DNA of 64,000 bases from Pantoea latae (GTDB lineage: Bacteria; Pseudomonadota; Gammaproteobacteria; Enterobacterales; Enterobacteriaceae). Below, piece after piece: positions 34,819-42,746 of the stretch. Positions within the stretch are counted from its first letter, which is position 1. Every line of letters begins with the position of its first letter. A program made the position numbers and the translations under genes. The notes beneath the pieces are model-generated. The model had not been told where the DNA came from. It worked only from the letters and a program-made list of their open reading frames with translations, and ran no database searches. Where the stretch lies: NCBI RefSeq assembly GCF_002077695.1, contig NZ_MWUE01000019.1, forward strand, positions 62,001 through 126,000, written 5' to 3'.

Positions 34819-35744
34819 TGCAGATCCTCTATAAATCAGATCCCCAGCGCGGCGCGCTGTGGCAGCAGTGGCTGGCGCAGCACGCGCCCGATATTCAGCT
34901 GCATCTCTGGCCGGAAAGCGGCAACCCGCATGAGATCGAAATGCTGATCGCCTGGCAGCCGCCGGAAAGGCTGATGGAAACCTGGCCCAACCTGAAAGCG
35001 CTGCTGTCGGTGGGCGCAGGCGCCGATCAGTTCGATCTTGCCGCCTTGCCGCCCGACCTGCCGGTGGTGCGCATGATCGAGCCGGGCCTGACCCAGGGCA
35101 TGGTGGAGTATGTCACCTTCGCGGTGCTCGGCCTGCATCGCGATATGGTGCGCTACCTGCAGCAGCAGCGCGAGGCGCAGTGGCTGGCGCACAGCGTCCG
35201 GCCCGCCGCCACGCGGCGCGTCGGCGTGATGGGGCTCGGCGAGCTGGGCCAGGCCGCGCTGCGGCAGCTGGCAACGCTCGGCTTCGACTGCGCCGGCTGG
35301 AGCCGCACGCCGCGCCAGCTCGACGGCGTCGCGTGCTTTCACGGTGACGGGCAGCTCAGCGCGTTTCTGGCGCGCAGCGACATTCTGGTCTGCCTGCTGC
35401 CGCTGACGGCGGAGACGCGCGGCCTGCTGAACCGCGATCTTTTTAGCCAGCTACCGCCGGGCGCGGCGCTGGTGCAGGCGGGACGCGGCGCGCAGCTGCA
35501 TCATGCCGATCTGCTGGCGGCGCTCGACAGTGGCCAGCTCGGCGCGGCGGTAATCGACGTCACCGATCCCGAGCCGCTGCCGCCGTCCCATCCCTTCTGG
35601 CGTCATCCCGCTATCTGGCTGACGCCGCATATCGCCAGCCAGACGCAAAACGAGAGCGCCGTGGCCGCGCTGCTCGAGAACCTGCGTCGCTATCAGCGCG
35701 GCGAACCGATGATCGGTCTGATCGACCGCGCGCGAGGTTATTAA
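34818..35744 (+). CDS. D-isomer 2-hydroxyacid dehydrogenase (glyoxylate/hydroxypyruvate reductase GhrA-like)
   Basis: The 308-residue protein shows the NAD(P)-binding GVMGLGELGQAAL block and the catalytic set of the family: arginine in VQAGRGAQLHH, glutamate in DVTDPEPLP and histidine in LTPHIASQT. The length and the VGAGADQFD segment fit GhrA. Enzymes of this group reduce glyoxylate, hydroxypyruvate or other 2-oxo acids. It is coupled to the GNAT gene by TGATG and to the M20 gene by a one-base overlap. Confidence 0.88.
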   Translation: MQILYKSDPQRGALWQQWLAQHAPDIQLHLWPESGNPHEIEMLIAWQPPERLMETWPNLKALLSVGAGADQFDLAALPPDLPVVRMIEPGLTQGMVEYVTFAVLGLHRDMVRYLQQQREAQWLAHSVRPAATRRVGVMGLGELGQAALRQLATLGFDCAGWSRTPRQLDGVACFHGDGQLSAFLARSDILVCLLPLTAETRGLLNRDLFSQLPPGAALVQAGRGAQLHHADLLAALDSGQLGAAVIDVTDPEPLPPSHPFWRHPAIWLTPHIASQTQNESAVAALLENLRRYQRGEPMIGLIDRARGY

Positions 35745-36868
35745 TGAACATTGACGCTCTTGTCGCGCTGCGGCGCGATCTGCATGCCCACCCGGAACTG
35801 GGCTATCAGGAGACGCGCACCGGCGACATCGTGGCGCGCTTTCTGCACCAGCTGGGGCTGAAGGTCCATCGCAACATCGGCAAAACCGGCGTGGTCGGCG
35901 TGCTGACGCGCGGCGACGGCAGGCGGGCGATTGGGCTGCGCGCCGATATGGACGCGCTGCCGATGCAGGATCAGGGCGACGCGCCCTGGAAAAGCAGGAC
36001 GGCGAACGTCTGCCACGCCTGCGGCCACGACGGGCATACCGCGATGCTGCTCGGCGCGGCGCAGCAGCTGGCGGAGACGGGCGACTTCAACGGCACGATC
36101 TACTTTATCTTTCAGCCGGCGGAAGAGGGGCTGGCGGGCGCGAAGGCGATGATCGACGACGGCTTGTTCAGCCGCTTTCCCTGCGAGGCGGTCTATGCGC
36201 TGCACAACTGGCCGGAGCTGCCGCTCGGTGAGGTGCAGACCCGTCCCGGCGCCATTATGGCGGCGGCGGACCGCTTCGATATTAGGGTAAAAGGCGGCGG
36301 CGGCCACGCCGCGCAGCCGCATCTGACGCGCGACACGCTGCTGGCGACCAGCGAACTGGTGGTGCAGCTCAATACGCTGGTGGCGCGCGCCATCGATCCC
36401 TGCGAAGCGGCGCTGCTGAGCGTGACGCGCATGCAGGGCGGCTTCTCGCACAACATGATCCCGGCGGAGGCGTCGATCACCGGCACGGTGCGCACCTTCA
36501 GCCCGACGGCGCAGGATACGCTCGAAGCGCGGCTGCGCGAGATGGCGCATCACGTTACCGCCGCACACGGCCTGCAGGCGGAAGTGAACTATTTGCGCTA
36601 CTACCCGGCCACGATAAACAGCGAGGCAGAGGCGAAGCTTGCCGTTGAAGCGCTCAGCGAGGCGGGATTCAGCGCCCGCGTCGCGCGCCAGCCCGCGCTC
36701 ACCTCAGAGGACTTCGCCTTTATGCTGCAGGCGAAGCCGGGCGCCTATCTCTGGATTGGCTCGGCGCCGTCGCGGCCGCTGCACCACTCCGCCTACGACT
36801 TTAACGACGAGCTGATCCCCTATGGCGTGCGCGCCTTAACGGCGCTTGCCCGCCGCGCATCAGGTTAA
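35744..36868 (+). CDS. M20-family amidohydrolase (hippurate/aminoacylase type)
   Basis: The 374-residue protein has the M20D metal-binding motifs ADMDALPMQ, CHACGHDGHTAML, FQPAEEG and GGGGHAAQPH, and the substrate-binding ALHNWPELPLG segment. It is related to HipO/AmaA-type aminoacylases and indole-acetyl amino acid hydrolases that cut an N-acyl bond. It is the last gene of the three-gene GNAT operon. It is distinct from the M20 enzyme at 12437, which belongs to another subgroup. Confidence 0.9.
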   Translation: MNIDALVALRRDLHAHPELGYQETRTGDIVARFLHQLGLKVHRNIGKTGVVGVLTRGDGRRAIGLRADMDALPMQDQGDAPWKSRTANVCHACGHDGHTAMLLGAAQQLAETGDFNGTIYFIFQPAEEGLAGAKAMIDDGLFSRFPCEAVYALHNWPELPLGEVQTRPGAIMAAADRFDIRVKGGGGHAAQPHLTRDTLLATSELVVQLNTLVARAIDPCEAALLSVTRMQGGFSHNMIPAEASITGTVRTFSPTAQDTLEARLREMAHHVTAAHGLQAEVNYLRYYPATINSEAEAKLAVEALSEAGFSARVARQPALTSEDFAFMLQAKPGAYLWIGSAPSRPLHHSAYDFNDELIPYGVRALTALARRASG

Positions 36869-36996
36869 GAAATTTCCCTGCTGTAAGGGCACCGATTTTG
36901 ACAGGAAATGCCGCAGCCTTACCCATAACGGCAGCATGCTAAACCAGTGGGTTGCGATACTTGAGCCAACCGAACGTTACGTGGATGAGGTAAAAA

Positions 36997-38313
36997 ATGC
37001 AGAATGTCATCGCCAAACAACAGACCTATTCAGACAACAGTTTGCTGCTGGACGCGCGCGAGCAGAACGTGCCGCGCGGCGTGGTCACCGCGCACCCGCT
37101 GGTGATTGAGCGCGCAAAGGGCAGCGAAGTGTGGGACGTCGAAGGCAACCGCTATCTCGACTTCGTCGGCGGCATCGGCGTGCTCAACGTCGGGCACAAC
37201 CATCCGGCGGTGGTCAACGCCGTTACGCGCCAGCTGGGGCTGGTGTCGCACGCCTGTTTTCAGGTGGTGGCCTATCCGGGCTACATCGAACTGGCGCAGC
37301 GGCTTAACCAGCTGGTTGGCGGCGAAGAGGCCTACAAGAGCGTCTTCTTCACCAGCGGCGCGGAGGCAGTGGAGAACGCGATTAAAATCGCCCGCGCCCA
37401 TACCAACCGCTCCGGGGTCATCGCCTTTGACGGCGCCTTCCACGGCCGCACGCTGCTGGGCGTGACGCTGACCGGCATGAGCCAGCCCTATAAACAGAAC
37501 TTTGGCCCGTTCCCGGCGGATATTTACCGCCTGCCGTTCCCTAATCCGCTGCACGGCGTGACAGAAGTAGACTGCCTGAAGGCGCTGGATCAGCTGTTCG
37601 CGGTGCAGATCGCGCCGGAGCGCGTCGCGGCGATCATTATCGAGCCGGTGCAGGGCGACGGCGGCTTCCTGCTTGCCGGCCCGGCGTTTATGCAGGCGCT
37701 GCGCCGCATTACCGAGCAGCACGGCATTGTGCTGATCTGCGACGAAGTGCAGACCGGCTTTGGCCGCACCGGCAAAATGTTCGCTTTCCAGCATCTCAAC
37801 ATCAAACCTGACCTGGTCACGGTGGCGAAAAGCCTCGGCGGCGGCCTGCCGATCTCCGGCGTGGTGGGCAAGGCGGCGATCATGGACGCGCCGACGCCGG
37901 GCGGGCTGGGCGGCACCTACGGCGGCAACGCGCTGGGCTGCGCGGCGGCGCTGGCGGTGCTCGATCTGCTGGAGCATGACAACCTGCTGGCGCGCGCCAA
38001 CCAGCTCGGCGAGCAGCTGCACGCGCGGCTGCAGCAGCTGGCGGAGAAGTACGCCTGCATCGGCGACGTGCGCGGCCTCGGCTTTATGCTGGCGGTGGAG
38101 ATCCTCGATTTCGAAAGCGGCAAGCCAGACGCTGCGCTGACGCAGAAGATCCTCGACAGCGCCTGTCAGGAGGGGCTGCTGCTGATTAAGTGTGGCGTTC
38201 AGCGCAACGTGGTGCGCTTCCTCGCGCCGCTTGTCACAACCGATTCACAATTAGAAGAGGCGCTGCACATTTTTGATATTGCGCTGGCGCGCGCCACCGG
38301 CCGTCTCGGATAA
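36997..38313 (+). CDS. 4-aminobutyrate aminotransferase (GabT/PuuE type)
   Basis: The 438-residue class III PLP transaminase has the features FFTSGAEAVENAIKIAR, IIEPVQGDGGF, CDEVQTGFGRTG and the PLP lysine in TVAKSLGGGLPISGVVG. Overall it follows E. coli GabT/PuuE. It transfers the amino group of 4-aminobutyrate or a similar omega-amino acid to 2-oxoglutarate, giving a semialdehyde for the GabD-type enzyme at 23394. The ATG at 36997 follows GATGAGG. Its own promoter region of 128 bp suggests separate control, perhaps by the Lrp-family gene just downstream. Confidence 0.92.
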   Translation: MQNVIAKQQTYSDNSLLLDAREQNVPRGVVTAHPLVIERAKGSEVWDVEGNRYLDFVGGIGVLNVGHNHPAVVNAVTRQLGLVSHACFQVVAYPGYIELAQRLNQLVGGEEAYKSVFFTSGAEAVENAIKIARAHTNRSGVIAFDGAFHGRTLLGVTLTGMSQPYKQNFGPFPADIYRLPFPNPLHGVTEVDCLKALDQLFAVQIAPERVAAIIIEPVQGDGGFLLAGPAFMQALRRITEQHGIVLICDEVQTGFGRTGKMFAFQHLNIKPDLVTVAKSLGGGLPISGVVGKAAIMDAPTPGGLGGTYGGNALGCAAALAVLDLLEHDNLLARANQLGEQLHARLQQLAEKYACIGDVRGLGFMLAVEILDFESGKPDAALTQKILDSACQEGLLLIKCGVQRNVVRFLAPLVTTDSQLEEALHIFDIALARATGRLG

Positions 38314-38454
38314 TGCCTTCTTCCTCATTGATATTGCTGGAATAATTATAATTTTTCCTGATGGTTAACACGCATGTTAACGCTGGCGCTGGCGGCGCAA
38401 AGCGTGTTATACCATCAGCACGTCCTGCACAATTGGTTAACAATGAGGGGTGGT

Positions 38455-38967
38455 ATGAACGGCTTAATGAAACTTGACCGCATCGATATCAACATCCTGG
38501 TGCAACTGCAAAAAGATGGCCGTATCAGCAACGTTAATCTCGCCGACGCCGTGGGACTTTCGCCCAGTCCGTGCCTGCAGCGCGTCAAGCGCCTTGAGCA
38601 GGCGGGGTTTATCACCGGCTATGAAGCCCATATCAATCTCACCAAAATCACCGACTCGGTCACGGTGTTTACCGAAGTGACGCTCTCGGGCCATCGCCGC
38701 GAAGATTTTATGAAGTTCGAAAGCGCGCTGCGCGATGTGGATGAGCTGATGGAGTGTCATCTGATCACCGGCGGCTACGACTATCTGCTGCGCTTTATCA
38801 CCCGCAGCATTGAGCACTATCAGGAAGTGATCGAGAAGATGCTCGATGCGCAGATCGGCATCGACAAATATTTTAGCTATATCGTGATTAAATCACCGGT
38901 GATGAAGAGCAGCGTGCCGCTGCGCTCGCTGATTACGCGGCAGAACGATGTGCTGAGCGCGCTCTAG
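38455..38967 (+). CDS. Lrp/AsnC-family transcriptional regulator
   Basis: The 170-residue protein has the AsnC-type HTH (LDRIDINILVQLQKDGRISNVNLADAVGLSPSPCLQRVKRLE) and the RAM ligand-binding domain with LITGGYDYLLRF. These regulators form octamers that sense amino acids. The ATG at 38455 follows GAGGGG; upstream in-frame starts lack a site. Directly after the aminotransferase gene in the same direction, it probably regulates that gene or the operons before it. It is not Lrp itself, judging by differences across the sequence. Confidence 0.92.
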   Translation: MNGLMKLDRIDINILVQLQKDGRISNVNLADAVGLSPSPCLQRVKRLEQAGFITGYEAHINLTKITDSVTVFTEVTLSGHRREDFMKFESALRDVDELMECHLITGGYDYLLRFITRSIEHYQEVIEKMLDAQIGIDKYFSYIVIKSPVMKSSVPLRSLITRQNDVLSAL

Positions 38968-39008
38968 GTCACTTTCTTCATTCTCATCAAACGCAATAAC
39001 AGAAGCGG

Positions 39009-39026
39009 CTAAAGCAGACGCTTTAG
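39009..39026 (+). terminator. possible weak terminator after the Lrp-family gene
   Basis: Arms CTAAAGC (39009-39015) and GCTTTAG (39020-39026) pair over seven bp, followed by a T-rich but interrupted stretch. Confidence 0.3.
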
Positions 39027-39154
39027 TCGTCATCGTTGTTATTCCACTCCTCTGTTCGTTTCTGGAATCTACCCCGCAAAAATGGCTTGAATTCACTAAT
39101 GTAATGCGGTTTCAGACGATATAAAATCTGGTGAAAAATAGGGAGGTGAACATC

Positions 39155-39388
39155 ATGGATCACTATCATATGCCCGCGCTGACAATGGACGAAATTCGCC
39201 AAATTGGCGAGTTGGCGGTTGCCCATGTCACAAGTTTGAAAATCGCCACCACTAAAACGGAAGATTTTTTACTCAATGAGTTAAACAGAAGAGAAACCGA
39301 AGACGCTTTTAAAAAGTGCGGCATCACTGCGGCTGAAGGAAGAAAGATTTTTAATGAAGTATTTAACAGCGTAAGGAAGGGTGAATAG
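39155..39388 (+). CDS. unknown 77-residue protein, AT-rich islet gene 1
   Basis: The ATG at 39155 follows a strong GGGAGGTGA site. The product, beginning MDHYHMPALTMDEIRQIG, is a small helical, charged soluble protein with no signal or membrane segment. I do not recognise it. The islet is visibly more AT-rich than its flanks. The interrupted gene at 39434 lies 45 bp downstream in the same direction, so the two may have been an operon. Confidence 0.65.
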   Translation: MDHYHMPALTMDEIRQIGELAVAHVTSLKIATTKTEDFLLNELNRRETEDAFKKCGITAAEGRKIFNEVFNSVRKGE

Positions 39389-39433
39389 GAAATAGTCAAC
39401 AGTTTGTTAGCATGCTTTACATGAGGTTTTAAT

Positions 39434-40042
39434 ATGCCAGACCACAAGCAGTGGGTCTTTACCAGGCTAGTAGAAGACACGGACGATATCAGACAGCTGA
39501 TCGCTTATGCCATATATAAAGCCGACAAAGATGATTATGCGAAACAACTGGTCAGGCGTCGACTGCCTGAATCGCAATTGCCTGCATATCTGGAACGTTA
39601 TCATGACAGCATAGCGTATTCAGAGCGACAGCTTGACCATTACCGCGATAAAGCCGCCTGTATTATTGATCGGTTGGTACTGACAGTCAGTCAGCAGGTC
39701 CAGTATGCCTGTGATCGCAAAATTGCATCATTGAAACTTAGCCACGAAGCGGAGCTGGATAAGAAATAGATTGAGTGGGGCAAAAACGCAACGGCTTATA
39801 GCGCTTATCTGGCAAAACCAGCCTGGTCAGCCACATTAATGAACGGGGTTATTAAATGGCTCCTCAGCGGCATATCAGGTTTACTGGCAACGCTGTTTTC
39901 TACGCTGTTAATTGTGGGTACGCTTTCGCTCTTTGCGCCAGAAATGAGAAGCGCAGCCCGGAATATATTGAAAAATGGCATCGATACCTTGATCCCTTTA
40001 AACCCAACAGGTTTATCTGATACCGGACGACATAATGAGTAG
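39434..40042 (+). pseudogene. unknown membrane-anchored protein interrupted by one in-frame amber codon
   Basis: An open frame of 111 residues (MPDHKQWVFTRLVEDTDD...) stops at TAG 39767-39769. The same frame reopens at once and runs on to 40042, adding a hydrophobic segment (VIKWLLSGISGLLATLFSTLLIVGTL is split here as residues about 140-165) and a short tail. Joined, it is 202 residues: a soluble helical N-terminal part of about 130 residues, one strong membrane segment and a short end. A restart ATG at 39839 would make only the 67-residue membrane part. No sequence gain or loss is needed to restore the whole, only one base change, so the mutation is probably recent, or the codon is suppressed. 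The family is not recognised. Confidence 0.65.
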
Positions 40043-40229
40043 GCTGTTCCTGTAGCGAAATCGGTTTCACACTCTTTTTACACCTGATCAAGCCTGCTGT
40101 TTCTACGCAGCATAAAATTTCTTTTCCACCTTTTTTTCACCGCATTTGACCGGTTCGCCGCGCCTCTTCAGCCGCGTCGGCTGGCGCTGCGCCTTTACTA
40201 TAAATTGATGCCGCGACAAGGAGTTATTT

Positions 40230-40676
40230 ATGACCGCACCGATCATTGCAGACCATATCTGGCAGCGCGACGACTTTACCCTCTCTACCAAACGGACGCG
40301 GCTGGATATGGACTGGATCCACTTTCAGCTGGCAGAACGTTCCTACTGGGCGAAGGGGCAGGCGCGCGCCACCACCGAGCGGGCCATCGCCGCGTCGCTG
40401 CCGTTCGGGCTGTACCGGGGCGAAGCGCAGATCGGCTTTGCGCGGCTGATTACCGACTACACCCGCTTCGGCTGGCTGTGCGACGTGATGATTGACGAGG
40501 CGTGGCGCGGTCACGGCTTAGGTAGCTGGCTGGCCAGCTGCGTGCGCGAGCATCCGGAGCTGGCCACGGTGCGCCGCTGGATGCTCTCTACAAACGATGC
40601 CCATCAGCTCTACCAGCGGCTCGGCTGGCGCGTAGTGCAGGAGCCGCACAAGCTGATGGAGTTCCCTCTCTCCTGA
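40230..40676 (+). CDS. GNAT-family N-acetyltransferase
   Basis: The 148-residue protein has a typical single GNAT domain: IGFARLITDYTRFGWLCDVMID, the acetyl-CoA loop EAWRGHGLGSWLA (near residues 89-101) and a C-terminal LYQRLGWRVV. The ATG follows AAGGAG. The hydantoinase gene HyuA starts 16 bp later, so it may be co-transcribed. The acceptor is unknown. Confidence 0.88.
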   Translation: MTAPIIADHIWQRDDFTLSTKRTRLDMDWIHFQLAERSYWAKGQARATTERAIAASLPFGLYRGEAQIGFARLITDYTRFGWLCDVMIDEAWRGHGLGSWLASCVREHPELATVRRWMLSTNDAHQLYQRLGWRVVQEPHKLMEFPLS

Positions 40677-40692
40677 CTCTGGAGCGACACAG

Positions 40693-42744
40693 ATGCGTTA
40701 CCGCGTTGGCGTGGATATTGGCGGATCCTTTACCGATTTCGCCGTGCTGGATCGGCAAACTAATCAGATCCATACCCTGAAAGTGCTGTCGCGGCCCGAT
40801 GCGCCAGGCAGCGAAATCCTCACCGGGCTGGCGCAGTTCGCCGAGCGCGACGGGCTGGATCCAGCAGAGATTGGCTACTTTACCCACGGCACCACGGTCG
40901 GCATCAACGCCGTGATCCAGCGGCGCGGCGTGCGGCTGGCGCTGTTCGCCACCGAAGGCTTCTGCGACGTGCTGGAGCTGGCGCGGCTAAAAATCCCCCA
41001 TATTCATGACCTCTTTTCGCGGCGGCCCGCGCCGCTGATCAGCCGCGACCGCGTTTTTCCCATTCACGAGCGCACCGACCGCGACGGCAATGTGCTGCAG
41101 CCCGTGGATCGCGGCAGCGTGCTGGCGGCTATCGAGCAGGCGCGCGCCGCCGGCTGTCAGGGCATCGTGGTAGCGCTGCTGCACAGCTATCGCAACCGGC
41201 ACAACGAGGCGGCGGTAAAGGCGATCGTTGACGACGTGGCGCCGGAGCTGCTGACCTCCTGCTCCGCCGACATCTGGCCGATTATTCGCGAATATGAGCG
41301 CACCATTACCGCCACCATCAACGCCTACGTGCAGCCGATGGTGATCAACTACCTGGAAAAATTCGAACAGGCGCTGCGTGACAAAGGCGTTACTACGCAG
41401 CCGCGCATCACCAAATCCAACGGCGGCGTGATGGGCGTCACCCAGGCGAAGCGCGAATGCGTGCAGATGGTGCTCTCCGGCACCGCTTCGGGGGTGATCG
41501 GCGCCAGCTATCTCGCCAGCGCCTGCGGCTTTGACCGCATTCTTAGCCTCGATATCGGCGGCACCAGCGCCGACGTGGCGGTGATCGTGAACGGCGAGGT
41601 GGCGCAGGGCAACGGCGAAATCATCGGCGATTTTCCCATCTACATTCCCTCAGTGGCGGTGACTTCGGTCGGGCAGGGCGGCGGATCCCTGGCGTGGATC
41701 GACGCCCAGGGCGTGATGCAGATGGGACCGGACAGCGCGGGTTCGCTGCCGGGTCCGGTCTGTTTCCAGCGCGGCGGCACCCAGCCGACCGCCACCGACG
41801 CCTTTGCCGCCTGCGGCATGATCGGCCACGGCGATCTCGGCTATCACGCCGTGCAGGTGGATGTCGCCGCCGCGCGCGCCGCCTGGCAGCCGCTGGCCGA
41901 GCGCCTCGGCGTCTCGGTGGAGCAGACCGCCGAAACCGCCATCGAACTGGCGATCTCCAGCATGTACAGCGACACCAGCGGCCTGCTGTCGCGCTTCGGC
42001 CTCGACCCGCGTGAGTTCTGGTTCCTCGCCTTCGGCGGCGCAGGGCCGATGATGGGCTGCTTTCTGGCGCGCGAACTCAATATGAAAGGGGTCATCGTGC
42101 CGCCGACGCCTGGCGTGCTCTCGGCGCTGGGCGGGCTGGTAGCGGATATCCGCAACGATTTTATCCGCACGCTTTACGGCGATCTCAGCGTGCAGCTGGC
42201 GGATCGGCTGGCGACCGAAGCAGAGAGCCTGAGTCAGCGGGCGCAGGCCTGGCTGGCGGCGGAGCACGGCGGCGAGATGCCCTTTACGCTGCAGTTCAGC
42301 GCCGATATGCGCTATCGCGGCCAGTCGTTCGAGATTGACGTGCCGCTGCAGGCGGCGTGGCTGGCAAACGCCGACGTGGCGGCGCTGCACGCGGCGTTCG
42401 ACCAGCAGCATCATCAGCTGTTTGGCCATAGCGACGCCGACGCGCCGGTGCAGCTGATCAATCTGCGGCTGGTGATCGCTTCGCCCACGCCGAAACCGGC
42501 GCTGAATCGCCTTCCTGCGGCCAGTGAGCCGGTAAAAGCGGCGAAGCAGGTGCAGGCGTGGATCGACGGCGCCTTTCATCAGGTCGATCTGGTGCTGCGC
42601 GCCACGCTGCGCCCCGGTCATCAGCTGCGCGGGCCGGTGATTGTGGCGCAGGATGACAGCACCACCTGCGTACCGCCGCGTATGCAGGTCGAGGTGGACT
42701 GCTTCGGCAATCTGTTAATTACCCCGCTGAACGAGGAGAAGTGA
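40693..42744 (+). CDS. hydantoinase/oxoprolinase family protein, subunit A (HyuA-like)
   Basis: The 683-residue protein has the Hydant_A N-terminal domain (VGVDIGGSFTDFAVLD) and the ATPase-like hydantoinase A domain (SLDIGGTSADVAVI, FAACGMIGHGDLGY, LAFGGAGPMMG). With subunit B it forms an ATP-dependent ring-opening amidase of the 5-oxoprolinase / N-methylhydantoinase / acetophenone-carboxylase class. The actual substrate cannot be chosen from sequence. The next gene starts three bases past its stop. Confidence 0.92.
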   Translation: MRYRVGVDIGGSFTDFAVLDRQTNQIHTLKVLSRPDAPGSEILTGLAQFAERDGLDPAEIGYFTHGTTVGINAVIQRRGVRLALFATEGFCDVLELARLKIPHIHDLFSRRPAPLISRDRVFPIHERTDRDGNVLQPVDRGSVLAAIEQARAAGCQGIVVALLHSYRNRHNEAAVKAIVDDVAPELLTSCSADIWPIIREYERTITATINAYVQPMVINYLEKFEQALRDKGVTTQPRITKSNGGVMGVTQAKRECVQMVLSGTASGVIGASYLASACGFDRILSLDIGGTSADVAVIVNGEVAQGNGEIIGDFPIYIPSVAVTSVGQGGGSLAWIDAQGVMQMGPDSAGSLPGPVCFQRGGTQPTATDAFAACGMIGHGDLGYHAVQVDVAAARAAWQPLAERLGVSVEQTAETAIELAISSMYSDTSGLLSRFGLDPREFWFLAFGGAGPMMGCFLARELNMKGVIVPPTPGVLSALGGLVADIRNDFIRTLYGDLSVQLADRLATEAESLSQRAQAWLAAEHGGEMPFTLQFSADMRYRGQSFEIDVPLQAAWLANADVAALHAAFDQQHHQLFGHSDADAPVQLINLRLVIASPTPKPALNRLPAASEPVKAAKQVQAWIDGAFHQVDLVLRATLRPGHQLRGPVIVAQDDSTTCVPPRMQVEVDCFGNLLITPLNEEK

Positions 42745-42746
42745 TC

